DNA of 64,000 bases from Apoda limacodes. Lineage: Eukaryota; Arthropoda; Insecta; Lepidoptera; Limacodidae. Position 1 is the stretch's first letter, and each line of letters starts with the position of its first letter. Both the position numbers and the translations under genes were made by a program. Where the stretch lies: positions 12,232,001-12,296,000 of the forward strand of contig OX291555.1 of assembly GCA_946406115.1 (NCBI GenBank). The letters are read 5' to 3'. This document shows, in pieces, positions 1-36,052 of this stretch. The notes under the pieces are model-generated. The model did no database searches. It was not told the DNA's origin and saw only the letters and a program-made list of their open reading frames with translations.

Positions 1-1434
1 TTAAGCACCACTGCTGGTATACCGTCTGGCCCACTCGACTTATGAACGTCTAGAGAAAGCAACGCCCGCCGGACCTCCCGCTGCGTTATGGAGATTTCCG
101 GCATGGTCTTACCGTACCACGGTTTAGTAGGTGGTACAACGCCTTCATCGTTCATATTCGAGTTCGAGGCAAAGAGACTGCCCAGTAGATCGGCTTTCTC
201 TTTAGCACTATGGGCCAAGTCACCATCGGTCTTTCGCAGTGGTGGTAACGACGACTGGCAAAAGTTCCCTTCGGCAGCTTTGGCAAGCGACCAGAAAGCA
301 CGACTCCCAGTAGGATAGCTCGCAAGTCGCCCACCTATTTTGCCGATGAATTGGAATTTTGCTCAGGCAGTTGCTTTCTTACTGAACCTCGAGGCATCAT
401 TTAATTTGCGTTTTAACTCAGAAATATTCGGATCCTTATTATTACGAGCCGTGGTCCAAGATTTTTCTGCAAGACCTATTAAACCACGGTCGTTTTTTGA
501 CGCCGGCAGCTACTCGCGGGTTAGGAATATAGCATTCCATACCAGCAAGGATTGTCTCAGTGACTGCGGCTGCGCAGACGTCAGATCTGCCTCCACGGGT
601 ACGATGCATAAAATTCTCGCAATCCATCCCAGTCTGCCGACTTATGGTGCCAACACACGACGCCAATTAGTTGGCCCAGATGGATCGGGTTGTGAGCATG
701 AAATTTGAGTCCGAATGAGACAGTGGTCCGAGGAGCCAAGAGGCGCATCTACTGAGACGGAGTTTCGATCCGGACGTGTAGTCAGCAGAAGGTCCAGTAA
801 GGAGCTCGTATGGTCTTCTATATCTGGTATTCTCGTTGGAGAAAGTACCAGCTGAGAGAATCCATAGGTCAGAGCAAATTCATGAGCAGATATCCCAGCA
901 TAGTTATTGGTTCGAGCCCCGAGCCACTTACGATGGTGGGCGTTAAAGTCTCCCAAAATAATGTTCTGCTGTGGGATATTGCTCTAGAACTTTATCAGTC
1001 GTCAAACTCAGGTGCGTGAAGAGTCGAGTTACGTCCGTGTCACCGCTATGAGACCTGTAGAGGCATGCATAGATACGAGTGTGGCCGCCGTAATCTACGC
1101 GCACCCACAATATCGACAGATCCTTGTCTTCAAGGCTATGAACGCGGCGACAGCAGATATCCTCTCGGACGAACATACATACACTGGCACGACTCATAAA
1201 ATTGTGTTCGAGTTTGTAGCCGGGATAGTGGAGGTATGATGTGTCAGCCGGGCAGGATATCTGCGTCTCCGTTGGAAAAAGAATGGTAGCCGCTGTACAA
1301 ACTCTTTTCTTTTTCGTTCTCATGGCCATTATATAAAAAAAAAAGTTACTAAGACTAAGGATGAGGATCCACTGCACAGACAGCTTAAAGGACAAAAGGT
1401 GCGGTTCTAAGACTGCCGAAGCTCGCCACGCCAT
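1..1434 (-). mobile_element. LINE retrotransposon (Jockey/CR1-like), endonuclease to start of reverse transcriptase; runs off the left edge
   Basis: Reading leftwards on the minus strand from 1434, the frames encode an endonuclease/exonuclease/phosphatase-type domain: SETQISCP-like start (here ETQISCPADTSYLHYPGY), ILWVRVDYGG, then GDFNAHHRKWLG near 950 and GSSDHCLIR near 730. These are the usual catalytic motifs of LINE endonucleases. A linker follows (RPWFNRSC near 480; RAFWSLAKAAEGNFCQ near 270). The start of the RT domain (LLSLDVHKSSGPDGIPAVVL) lies at about 1-60, so the rest of RT is outside the window. At least three frame changes (about 957, 650 and 450) show it is a pseudogene. It lies in the fourth intron of NDUFAF3 in the same orientation as that gene. 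The RT fragment at 29369-30470 appears to come from the same family. Confidence 0.88.
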
Positions 1435-2125
1435 GATACGGTTGCTGGCACGGCGGGCGGTAGGGCCCCTGATCCCCCTCTGTTGTAGTAGCCGGGTCCA
1501 CTCCGGTCTCCTTCTCCGGCACGACTACCACTTTAGATACTTTACACAGGCTGGCGGATCAGCCTTCCAGGGCGGGAATTATCCCTGGGTTCGGGATCCC
1601 GTTCAACCTGCGGGCGGCCAGCGGTCAGCCGTTTCATCAGGTCTTCCTGACCGCCGAACCAGCACGCCGCGTCTACGCTGAGCATGACAGCAACAAGCAC
1701 CGCCGGTCCTCCACTGTCCGCGCAGCGAATTCTCAAAGAGCTCTGGCAACCTAACTCACCGCCAGGAACACAACACTACTCAATGTTAGTGTTATTATGG
1801 CCGCGGTTTTCTGTAAGGTGGAGGTACTTCCCTAGTTCGGGCCGCTCATTCGAGCAAGTACTTGCTATGCCCTGCTTTAGTTGTTCGGGTGGCTTATTTG
1901 AGCGAGCAGTGCCCTACCTCTCTCTAAGATATTGTTGACGCGCTATAAATTCAGGTTTCAGCGACGGTATGTATTCCATTCCAAATGTAATAAGGTAGTG
2001 AGCCAGTCACATATTTTTTTATTTTTATTGCCCTAACAGGTAATCTAGTGGGGACTATCTTATCCCATTGGTTTAGATTAATAACCTTATAGTCATATTG
2101 TTTGTGTGGCGTGTAAGTTACTAAC
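1435..2125 (-). other. Intron sequence, probably LINE 5' region plus host intron
   Basis: No host exon is visible. 1542-1736 (minus) is an open, GC-richer stretch directly upstream of the LINE endonuclease and may be part of the LINE 5' end or ORF1, but I do not recognise the peptide. 1740-2125 is AT-rich intron leading to the NDUFAF3 donor at 2125. Confidence 0.4.
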
Positions 2126-2219
2126 CAAAATGTCGATGCGCGGCGAGAGCAGTTTGAAGAGCTGCAATGAGTCCGGTGTGATCTCATCTGCGCTGCGCAC
2201 CTGCCACGACAGTACCGTT
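2126..2219 (-). CDS. NDUFAF3: NDUFAF3 exon 4
   Basis: Acceptor TTGTTGTGTTGCAG, donor TTG|GTTAGT. The first base completes Arg, then TVLSWQVRSADEITPDSLQL and FKLLSPRIDIL. This is the region of the family that leads into a glycine-rich strand (VVGTGD-like), which must be on the next exon outside the window. Confidence 0.9.
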
Positions 2220-4927
2220 CTGCAACACAACAAACGAACACTGCAGACTAAGCGCGTTAAAGCAGGGGAAACCTGCACGAATAAGCAAACACAAGGAATT
2301 CCAAAGGAAGTCACAAAAGCTTGTTGGGACTGCTCCGCCATCGAGTCTTGCGGTAATAAAGGTTAGATTACCACGAGCCATCTGACTTTAAAATATTACT
2401 ATAAATAGATATAGCTAGGATTTTCACTGAAGATTTAAATATTATTCATGTGAGTGTTTTGTTCAAAATCATTTATCATTGTAACACAAGGCGCGTTCCT
2501 TGTGAGCAATCTTAGTATTGTGAAATCGCATTGTTTTTTCAAAAAAAAAACAAGGTCATAATTATTTGACAGCAGTAATAGTAGTGCAAAATCCGCACCT
2601 CCAACATGGGTTTTTGGTAGTAATATTTCGTAGCAAAATGCTGAAAGCTGTTTAACACTAACAATTCTGCTAGTAGAAGGATCCTGTGGTTGTTGTAATC
2701 ATTAAACCAGGTAAAACGAGTTTCCTGGTGTAAAAACAATTAAACCAACCCAAATTTTCAAAATATTTCTATAAGTTTATTGAAACAAAAGCGTACACCC
2801 ATTGTGCAAAGCGTAAGTTTAACATAGTGTTTTAACATAAGCAACATAAGGGAAGCAAAAAGGAAAAGCACACCTGTAAACAATTTGAGTAATAAAAATT
2901 TTACAAACAATACTTGTAAATGCACTTTCCCCTGCACCACATCACTGCACCTGGCATTGCCTGAATTCTGTTTTAACTTCGTGAGTGAGAAAAAATTATA
3001 ATGCTTGCGGAAATCAATTATAGTCCAACTGCCAACACTGACCAACAGTACTCCTAAACGGTAAAACTAGAGAAACTACATAATAAAGATACTGATTTCA
3101 ATTACAAAGCACATTGAACTGGCATATAGTTGGGTATATGTTTTCCACACTTAGTCTCTCAGTTAAGCTGTTGTACATAGATAACCAATTTATCCATTGT
3201 TGGTTAATTAATTTCAGCACTAAGAAACAATCACATACCTGGGAAATATTGCCATGGGTCCTAGAACAGTGATCCCGTTGTTGAGACGAAATCCATACTG
3301 AAAACACAACATCTATATTTTAGTTTTTTTAACATTACAAGCAGTATTGATAGTGATAATTGATAAATAAAATTAATCAGTCATTATATATCACTTCCTA
3401 CTTGGAAATTTGGTGGGATGGCAGATATTAAACTTAGAACTTAATTTCTCTATATTGTTTTTTAATGATAATATATTGTAATAACCAATTTTTTATGCAT
3501 TTTATCTATTACAATAAAAATACCTTGCTTCGCTACTCTTCTACCGTAACCCAATCCGATTGTTGTTGGTGTGCCCTAACAAGATTTCTAAGTAGAAATA
3601 AAAAATCAACCACAAAAGTTGAAGTGCCCAACAGCCAATCATGTTTTCTTATTTATGTCAAAACTTATATGACATGGTCATTAGGAATGCACAAAAAACA
3701 CCTAACCTAAAATTATGTGATTTTTGAAAATTTGTATCTACAAAATTCAAAGCTGCATATTTTAGATTCAACTAAATGTATTCTAAATACTATTTCTTTC
3801 ATTGAAATCTAGAACTCAACTTGATGCCAACCAATGGAAAGCATACCTGATCTAGTGATATTATGGCATGCAGATAGACCATAAAGAATGATTTTAATTT
3901 TAAATGATTCCAATTAAAAATTTTCAAAAGAATAGGTTTTTCTAAGGAAAAAGTCAGTCAGAGTAACTAAAAGTAAAAAAAAAATCTAAATTTTTCAGCA
4001 CCCCATATAATACACCAAACTAAAAAATCTTAGTACAGTTTAGGTTCTTTTGTGTATTTGTTCATTGCATGATTTTTGAAAAAAAGATATTCATATAACT
4101 GATAGGTGGAAAGCAAAATGCTCATTTTTTGTAGTCAATAACCCTGAAAATTTATAAGGATTGTTCATTATTTTTTATATTTAAAAATCCTACTTATTGA
4201 AATCATGATTATGGAATTATTTTAGCTCTACTGTATTAACTATACTTACTGTAGCATAGGAGTCTATCAAGAGACCCAAATCCTGCTCCTGGTTGAGGAG
4301 TCGCACTGTTGTTTTTCCTTCACCTTCATATGCTGCCTTATGTCGAATTAAACTGTAAATATTAAAGCAATTTTTTAAAATCACTGATGTCTAAATACAA
4401 CAGGTCCTTTCCTTATCAGCCTCATACGTCCCCACTACTGGGGCATCGCCTACCCTCAACTAGGGTGCTTATGGACTTCACATACGTCTTTTTTGGTTAT
4501 TTTAGGATGCAGTTTTCCTCACGATGATTCCCTTCACCGAAAACACAGTGGTGTGAACAATCAATGTACTTGAGAAATCAAGAAAAAGACTCATTATTAC
4601 AAGCCGGGCTCGAACCGCTGCCACTCAGGACGCAAAGTGAAAGCGAAACCCCTCGGCCTCCACCGACTTTTAGTTTAGGGTGTATTAAAGAGTAAAACTT
4701 TGATTGCAAGCAACTATTTTTTCATATTTTCTATTTTCCAGATTTTGTTGGAATTGGAGGGTGCTTTGAAGCAAGTCATGGAAACACTAAAAGGTACGTA
4801 GTGAATGCAGTGTAGTGTATATATATTTAGTTAAAATAAAATTTTACCCCGAAAAACCGAAATATACTTACCTCAATAATGGTAATCTTTTGACTGCTAT
4901 AATTATTTGCCTGACGTTCAATAGCAT
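2126..4927 (-). CDS. NDUFAF3: NDUFAF3, complex I assembly factor 3 (5' part of gene, exons 1-4; 3' end off the window)
   Basis: Nuclear gene for a small mitochondrial protein that works with NDUFAF4 in early assembly of respiratory complex I (family knowledge). Four exons (4872-4927, 4250-4352, 3239-3297, 2126-2219) join in one frame: 312 nt, 104 residues. The N-terminus MLLNVRQIIIAVKRLPLL is basic and hydrophobic with no acidic residue, as expected of a mitochondrial presequence. The core segments AYEGEGKTTVRLLN, YGFRLNNGITVLGPMAIFP and TVLSWQVRSADEITPDSLQL are typical of insect NDUFAF3. The last visible intron begins with GTTAGT at 2125, and the next residues (family pattern V-x-G-x-G-D) must lie left of position 1. 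ATG at 4927 is chosen because it has A at -3, opens a presequence and leads to a GTAAGT donor with matching phase. SINE and LINE insertions lie only in introns. Confidence 0.88.
2220..3238 (-). other. NDUFAF3 intron 3
   Basis: AT-rich DNA with homopolymer A/T tracts. No repeat family or exon was recognised. A minus-strand AATAAA near 2780 is most likely chance, because coding sequence continues downstream. Confidence 0.6.
3239..3297 (-). CDS. NDUFAF3: NDUFAF3 exon 3
   Basis: Only 59 nt: YGFRLNNGITVLGPMAIFP plus AG. Acceptor TTTTCAG, donor GTATGT. The RLNN-x-x-x-VLGP motif is the most conserved part of NDUFAF3 and was the anchor for finding the gene. Confidence 0.9.
3298..4249 (-). other. NDUFAF3 intron 2
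   Basis: AT-rich intron with open but unrecognised frames. Nothing here could be supported as a gene or a named repeat. Confidence 0.6.
4250..4352 (-). CDS. NDUFAF3: NDUFAF3 exon 2
   Basis: Acceptor TTTACAG at 4353-4359 and donor GTAAGT at 4244-4249. One base completes the split Ser codon, then 34 codons: LIRHKAAYEGEGKTTV, RLLNQEQDLGLLIDSYAT. The AYEG...TTV and IDSYAT blocks match the family. Phase agrees with exons 1 and 3. Confidence 0.88.
4405..4675 (-). repeat. SINE-B copy 1 (tRNA-derived), in NDUFAF3 intron 1
   Basis: On the minus strand the head at about 4672 contains an A-box-like GGCCGAGGGG and, about 50 bp on, a B-box-like GGTTCGAGCCC, as in tRNA-derived SINEs. The 3' part reads GTGTGAA...TCGTGAGG...GGGGACGTATGAGG when both strands are compared with the copies at 15388-15665, 30473-30720 and 54695-55018. 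Confidence 0.72.
4872..4927 (-). CDS. NDUFAF3: NDUFAF3 exon 1 (mitochondrial presequence)
   Basis: Codes for MLLNVRQIIIAVKRLPLL plus two bases (AG) that exon 2 completes to Ser. The donor is AG|GTAAGTA. Five positive charges or polar residues and no Asp/Glu fit an import signal. The 5' UTR and promoter should lie to the right, above 4927; no TATA-like box stands out. Confidence 0.75.
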
Positions 4928-6536
4928 CGTTTTTCTAATATTAATCACAAGACGTAAAATTGATGCAATCTATGTTATCAAACAAACTTCTAACTTTTGT
5001 AAAATTGTTTATCATAACATAACCACAAATTAGCATAACCTCAAATCCAGTGTTGCCACCTTGGAATATTGAAATATGTTACAGCACCATCCAGGTTTAA
5101 ATGTTGCCAGCTTTTTAAATACTTTCGACTTTATCAAACTTTATTTTCATTTATTATTCTCGGAAATGAACACAAACAGAAACAAAACGTAAGTACCTCA
5201 TTTTGATCACAAATTGATTAAAAGTCCGTTATGTTCACTACTTCAATGCGTTTAATGTCATAATCCAGTCAAGTTAAAAAGACATAGATTTTGTGTGACA
5301 CAGTGTACAAATCTTGGCTCATTCTATTTGGTTGGATTAACGCATGCAATGTTTATAATGTCGGTCAACAGAACGCCACTTGATAAAAAGAAACACGACC
5401 ACGACCGACCGCATTTGAAGAATCCCTGGTTAGAGAACACGATAGAATTTTGTGCCTATTCAAAACAGTAAGGGATTCCCATCTTGAATATGTGTTGCCA
5501 GATATGTCTTGAATATCGAAAAACGCTAAAAACTACTAAAAAAATAAACACGATAAATGATTAAAAAATACATACCGCTAAACGTTTTAAGGCTAAATGG
5601 TATTAGAATAGCGCGATTGCTCTGCCGAAAGTTGTTATAAAAGCTTCTGATATGCGCTCAAATTGTGCCATTCCAGAGGTCCCACAAGCCGATCAGTTGC
5701 CTGCGACGCCTTGTCAACGGCGATCCTGTGCTAAAATTTTGCGGTCTCGTTGTGGTCTTTATGACACATTTTATTTTGCCTTTTATGTAATATATATCTT
5801 ATTTGCAAAAATGTTTGTGCTTTTGCACCACTCTCATAAACTGCACAGTAGGTACGTCAGGTTTTGCTTTTTAGAGTTCGGTAACAGAAAGTATTGGTAT
5901 GGTAAGACTTCGGTGTCTGTATGTCAAAGCGGTTTTCTCAGTAAGCTCAAAGTAATATCAACATAAAATTGAATACAGTTGTATAACTTACTTACTCTAC
6001 CTACGACAAGTGAAGTATCATATATCAAAAGATTTTGTTTGCAAATAACAAAACTATTTTTTTTTAAATGACAGTTTCGAGTAAAATGCTGGTTAGGAAA
6101 GGGGAAAGGGTTTTTAAAAAAGCTTTGTTTTTCGTTACTAATAAATTAGTAAGTAATTTATAGATGCCAAAGTAAGTAATTTATGGGCCCAGTGACAGAC
6201 GGACGGTGGTGTAGGTATAGTAATAGATTTCCGTTCCCATTCTTTAAGAACGGCGCCTTAAAGAATAAACTGACCATAATCCAAAGAAGTATCGAGGTAG
6301 GTTCAAATAAAAAACTTAGGTACATAATAAAAACAATATTTATATTAAAGATCTAAACGCAAGTCGTTATTTTTTTAATACTAAGTTATTGACTAATCAC
6401 AGTCGCATAATACTTACACCTACGCGCTGCCAGCACGCTTCAGTTATCCTTAAATAATACACATCTCTCACATAGTGTCTACATCCAACCGCTCACTCTC
6501 TGAACACCGTTCTCACTCAATTGTCTCATTATTTAT
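4928..6536. other. Intergenic; probable NDUFAF3 promoter side
   Basis: Starts at the NDUFAF3 initiator and should include its 5' UTR and promoter. 5650-5770 is locally GC-richer with a short open frame on the plus strand, but neither strand gives a recognisable protein. A GTAAGT on the plus strand at 5189 has no convincing exon in front of it. Confidence 0.4.
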
Positions 6537-6770
6537 TTTAGTAGTAGCGTCGCTTTATTTCAGCGATTTTAGTAGTAGCGTCGATTTATTTCAGCGATTT
6601 TAGTAGTAGCGTCGCTTTATTTCAGTGATTTTAGTAGTGGTGTTGCTTCACTTCAGTGATTTAAGTAATAGCTTAGCTGTATATATTTTATGGTGTTAGC
6701 AGAAGAGTCGCTTTATTTCGGTGATCTGAGCAGTAGCGTCGCTGTTTGTCAGTAATTTTAATAGTAGCTC
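6537..6770. repeat. 31-bp tandem repeat (minisatellite)
   Basis: The unit contains GTAGTAGCGTCGCTTTATTT and recurs at 6541, 6572, 6603 and 6634, a period of 31 bp. The first three copies are nearly identical. From about 6634 to 6770 the units become more divergent and spacing slips. Confidence 0.85.
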
Positions 6771-7019
6771 AATGGTCCAGAATCGTTTATTTTAAATTAC
6801 AAAGATAAGTTAAGCAACCATGGCAGGGGATGGTAATAAAAAAAAAATCCAAAAAATTTAATGATCGAGGATAGATGTACCTAGTATATTTCAGTAGTTA
6901 CGGTTACCTAAAACGGTTATATTTTCTTCATTATTTAAATGGTATTGAAGTTTGAAATCCACAGAATCGACACGTGGGTGTATAAGAATGTTAAGGGTAT
7001 TTCAGAGAGACAAAGTTAA

Positions 7020-7260
7020 ACATTAATCAGTGTTGAGGAGTCTTATAAAAAGGAAGTGGAAAATTTTTCTATAATGAGAAAAGGGACGTAGGAATACCTT
7101 GGGCATATCACGCGTAATTCCAAGTACTTACTAAACAGGGAAAGATTATGGGAAAGAGAACTATAAAAAGTATAGTGGGTAAGAATAGTTGGTAACGCCA
7201 ATCGTTTGGTAGAAGCTCCTAGGTGCAGCTGGACGAGATTTAAGGGATATTAGGTTGTAG
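7020..7260 (+). mobile_element. Decayed LINE reverse-transcriptase C-terminal fragment
   Basis: Broken plus-strand frames resemble the basic, Trp-containing tail found after RT in RTE/BovB-like LINEs (pattern like YLGH-x-x-RN...GK...RR-x-x-SWL). Stops and frame changes are numerous, so the assignment is tentative. Confidence 0.3.
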
Positions 7261-8160
7261 TGACATACACACATTCAATTCACCTTGAGTTTCCGACAAC
7301 CAGCGGCGCCAATAATTGCATCAACATACTGAGTGACACTTGGTTCGCTTTCTAAGAAATCAGACAGACCAGATTAGGTATATTCATAAGCTAAAGTCGA
7401 TTCCGTACAGAAAAAAACAATATTTACATTAATAGGTATGTATAAATTAAAACTAGTATTTTAAAATTTTGTTTTTAAAAATATTATTACGTCCTAAAAA
7501 AATCGGGAATACTTTTAATAGGAACGTTATTCGACAGGAATATTTTTTCCCTTATAACTTATCAAAAACTATGCACTAATTTATTGTACTCATTTCATGA
7601 AGTAAACAGATCTATATTATTTACAACTAATTGTTTGTATTCAAGTAATATTTATATTTATTTATCTTAACGCAAAATGAGTTTATAATTCTAAAGTGTC
7701 AAACACTATCTTGCAATGAAATTATATTAAAAGTCATTTACAACTTACAGAATATTTGTGCTCACAGATACATATTTCTCTAAATATTCCACTAAACATT
7801 GACTAAACTTACACAAACACCATACAATGCAAATACCAATAGAATACAAAATTATGAACTACAAACCAGCGGAGTTGCCATATAATATATATATGCCTAT
7901 GTTTAATAATTCTTGCAAAGAAATTCTTATCCTAAAATTAAAAATTAAATTACTATATTTATATAAGTATTAATATAGTCACTACATATTTACACGTGTA
8001 TGTTTAAGAATAAAAATTCTTCGCAAATTGTAAATCTTCATTTCTGACAAGAAATGATTTTTTTATTTCTGACAACCGAGCTAAGATCAAACTTCTAATT
8101 ACGGTAATGTTTGATTTGTTCGTTCGTTAAACCAATTAATATGCCAAAGTTTGAATCGTT
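7261..8160. other. AT-rich intergenic DNA
   Basis: Between the ABCB 3' end and the NDUFAF3 5' side. No exon, RNA gene or named repeat was recognised. Confidence 0.5.
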
Positions 8161-8174
8161 TCACGAGTGAAGTG

Positions 8175-8180
8175 TTTATT
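8175..8180 (-). terminator. Candidate poly(A) signal AATAAA of the ABCB gene
   Basis: TTTATT on the plus strand reads AATAAA on the minus strand, about 220 nt past the ABCB stop codon at 8403-8405. It is the first strong signal after the stop, so the 3' UTR would be roughly 8155-8402. Confidence 0.5.
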
Positions 8181-8402
8181 TATAATTTCAGGATAGCTAA
8201 TATAATTATTCAAGATGACACTAAAACAAAATAAGACAGTACAGAGTAAAGTCAGTATTAGACTCATAATGCGGAATAAATTACCTATTTTACAACTGTA
8301 ACATAACCAATATAGCAACGCATGCTGCATATAGCCTAAAATGGCGGCGACAAGATCGCATCTACAGAATGGCAGCAACAAGATGGCGTACTGGAGATCC
8401 TG

Positions 8403-33144
<24,742 letters not shown>

Positions 33145-33367
33145 CTGTGAACACAACACAACAAACTGTCAAACAAATCAATATTATATAGTAATTTATT
33201 GGATACATATCATCTATCTATCTTCTGTATAGGTATATATTATATTTATATAAAAATAAATCACATTTTTCCCTTGGTTATGCCGTAACTTCCGATCGAC
33301 TGCATCGAATTGCACAATTCTTTTGTTGTGTTTGTTATTGTTAGGGCAAGGTTTTTATAAAAGAAAA

Positions 33368-33580
33368 AAGGGCCAAGTGCGAGTCGGACTCGCGCACTAA
33401 GGGTAAACCGATTGTAATGATTTTTTTGTAAGTTTTTGTGTACACGCCGCAGAAGGTTTCTGAGAAAGAAAAAACTGGTCAAGTGCGAGTCGGACTCGTG
33501 TACCAAGGGTAAACAGATTGTAATGAAATTTTGGTAAATTGTTATCAACACGACGGAGATATATTTCTGAATTAGTACAA
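33368..33580. repeat. Two direct copies of a ~106-bp repeat
   Basis: AAGTGCGAGTCGGACTCG starts at 33375 and again at 33481, each followed by AAGGGTAAAC-GATTGTAATGA. The core GAGTCGGACTC is a palindrome. A reverse relative (AGTCCGACTCCCACTTGGCC) is at about 51465-51487. Confidence 0.75.
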
Positions 33581-33659
33581 CCCTTTCGGAATAGGTGGCG
33601 CACCAGTTGTTTTAAAACAGAGAAATACCGTATCTACACTTAATTCATGCTTTATATAA

Positions 33660-33925
33660 TAAGTAAATTGCAAACTGAAGACTCCATCCCCCCGACCGAC
33701 CACGGCACGGTCGAAACACTATGTTAGGCGGCCTCGGCACGTACTAACGGCCCCAGACGGTGATCTCGCTACCCGGATAGACCAACGGACGGACGACCTC
33801 CCCTAATAGCCCCCCCCCCTCACACAACGTCGACGTCCCAGGTCGTCGGCCAATGCACGGACCCACCTCATACACGAGGTATCTTTCAGAGTCTCGCCCT
33901 AAAAGTCCGGTGGATCAGTAAAGAG
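33660..33925. repeat. GC-rich repeat patch with a C10 run
   Basis: Includes CCCCGACCGACCACGGCACG, a C-homopolymer near 33811-33820, and CTTTCAGAGTCTCGCC-AAA(A/G)-CCGGTGGA-CAGTA, which recurs at 60198-60240. Family not identified. Confidence 0.5.
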
Positions 33926-34589
33926 TTGTTACTTTTTCTTACTTTTTGAGTCTAAAAAATATTGTTGAAACAGATTGTTTAATCAGATAGGTAATTATTT
34001 AGTCAATACTTTTTATATTGGTATGACAGAGCTTCACGTTCTTTTCAAGTATATAGCGTGGGTTCGATCCCCGCTCAGAAAAAAACAATTTTTCAAGTAT
34101 TTGTCTTTAGTCTGGCTCGGTGTATAATGTATGTATTAAAAAAACAAGTGTTAAAGTATTTGTATCAGTTGTCTGGGTAGTATATCCATTATACCAAAGC
34201 CTTGATTAGTTAAAGAAAAGCATAAGTAATTCGGCCAGCTAATGGTGCTGTGTGAATAGTCCTATTTTTCTATTGTTATATAGTATATTATTATATTATT
34301 ATTACATTCAAACTTTAAAAAAAAAAAAAAATAGTATAGAAGAGGTTTTAATGTGTATGCCTTATAGATAAAACTTAGCAATCCTATACATAATATTTTA
34401 GGTATACCGTGATTTATATTTTGGACTGTCGTTAGACAGGTCTTTAAAATGCATTTAAAAGTAACCTCAAGGGTATATATTGTGTATTATTCCTAACTTC
34501 GTGTCGTTAGCAGATTTTATTCAACCATGTGTTTTGATAATCTTTAATAATTTAGGTACTTACTTAACTTTTGCAAAACTATTTTCACA

Positions 34590-34870
34590 GATATTATATT
34601 ATAAAAGCGAAAGTTTGTACGTGTGTATGTTTGTTACTTCTTCACGCTCTAACGGCTGGACCAATTTTGATAAAAAATTGGTAAGAAGGTAGCTGACACC
34701 CTGGATTAACACATAGGCTATATTACAGGATGAAAAATAGCCTATGTCCTTCCCCGGGACTCCATACCAAATTTCAACTTAATCGGTACAGTGGTTTCCG
34801 ATCCATCCAGTGGTTGAAACGTGATTAAATAACAAACAACCAAACATACAAACTTCATTTATTAATGGGA
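34590..34870 (-). repeat. Dispersed retroposon copy
   Basis: ATTATAAAAGCGAAAGTTTG, TTGTTACTTCTTCACGCTCT, AATAGCCTATGTCCTTCCCC. Same family as 14383-14595. Confidence 0.65.
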
Positions 34871-34909
34871 TAGCTAGTAATTAATGAATTTTGCGAGCAG
34901 CACGTGCCG

Positions 34910-35116
34910 CGAACTTCTTAATTATTCTAATGAAATTTGCTATAGCATGCTATAGTTATAGTTATTTCCGCGGAAACTTTTGAATTTTCCGGTATAAAAT
35001 GCCCTTCTTCGTCTTTTTAACTATCTTTGAGTCAAATTTGAGTTAAATTGGATGCTCCGTTGCAATGTGAGAGAATGACAAACAAACCCACTTTCACATT
35101 TATACTATTAGTGTGG
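34910..35116 (+). repeat. Dispersed retroposon copy, opposite orientation
   Basis: Ends CCCACTTTCACATTTATACT, ATTAGTGTGGA, the usual 3' end in plus orientation. It sits tail-out next to the preceding minus copy. Confidence 0.6.
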
Positions 35117-35700
35117 ATTATAAAAGGACATCCATCTACGTACGCATAGTTTCAACTGTTGAGAATTTAAATTGTTTACAGACGAAAAGACAATAAATAA
35201 CCTTTTATCAGAAATGTGACAATAGAATGTCGAGGCGGAGGTTCCGTGCGGGAACCTCGGTTCAAGTTCCACCTCATCACAGCGTCAAGTTCAACCGCGC
35301 GTTGCTCAACGAACTACGCGTTACTGTCTGCGAGGAGTGAGGAGTGGCCTCACCACAGTTGCGACACACAAACAATGCAGAAGACAACGCATGCAATATT
35401 CGATGCAACTCCCTTGGCACAAGTTACTTAACAAAATACTTTGCTTAGTATAGAAGCATACTCTATAAGAAGGTGCGGATAATTTCTGAAATAGCACCAC
35501 ACGACTCAACATCGACCTTCAAAACCTGAAATTAACTAGCATAAAACAAAAGAGTTAAATTAAAAAAAATTGTCTTTCTTTTTATCTAATTATAATGCGT
35601 ATAAAATCGTTGATAATATTTCCCTCCCTACAAGTTTACTTATAACCAAATACAACCAAAAAAGTCATTTTAATCTTAAAGAAAACACTTAGATTGATTT

Positions 35701-35766
35701 TTTTCTACTACTTAACAACATAATTATGGATAAAGTTTTATAAATATGTTGTTAAGTAGTGGAAAA
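35701..35766. repeat. 22-bp inverted repeat
   Basis: TTTTCTACTACTTAACAACA (35701) pairs with TGTTGTTAAGTAGTGGAAAA (ending 35766), 21 of 22 positions including the inner TA, with a 22-bp spacer. It may be part of a larger repeat that extends to about 36600. Confidence 0.7.
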
Positions 35767-35994
35767 TAATACTTATTTGTTCAACAAGTGAGCAAAGTTG
35801 TTTTTTATGAAGAGTGTCAACTTAAAATCCCGAGCTAGCTCACGCTCGTGATTCTAATATAGCCTACTGAGCACAGCGAGGGATTTAAAGGCACGAGACC
35901 TAACTCGTGTGAAATATACAACTTTTCACCTTTACAAGTACGAAAAAATAGGTCTTAGGCAAGGAACACACTGAAGGCCATATTAACCAATAAG

Positions 35995-36000
35995 TTTATT
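35995..36000 (-). terminator. AATAAA downstream of the small open frame at 36053-36303
   Basis: Minus-strand poly(A)-type signal about 50 nt after the TAG stop at 36053-36055. It supports, weakly, a real transcript end. Confidence 0.35.
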
Positions 36001-36052
36001 CTAATTTACTTATACTACCTGCTCCTATCAAAAAATAAACAATAGGTAGGTA

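Noticed and set aside
5197..5201. ATGAG|GTACTT as NDUFAF3 exon 1
   Set aside because: Phase works, but it gives no presequence and a weaker donor. The exon at 4872-4927 has GTAAGT, a good start context and an import-like peptide.
35222..35265. GGTTCAAGTTCC with a GAGGTTCC/GGGAACCTC hairpin, considered as a tRNA gene
   Set aside because: No cloverleaf could be drawn and no A box at the right distance; at most a tRNA-derived repeat fragment.
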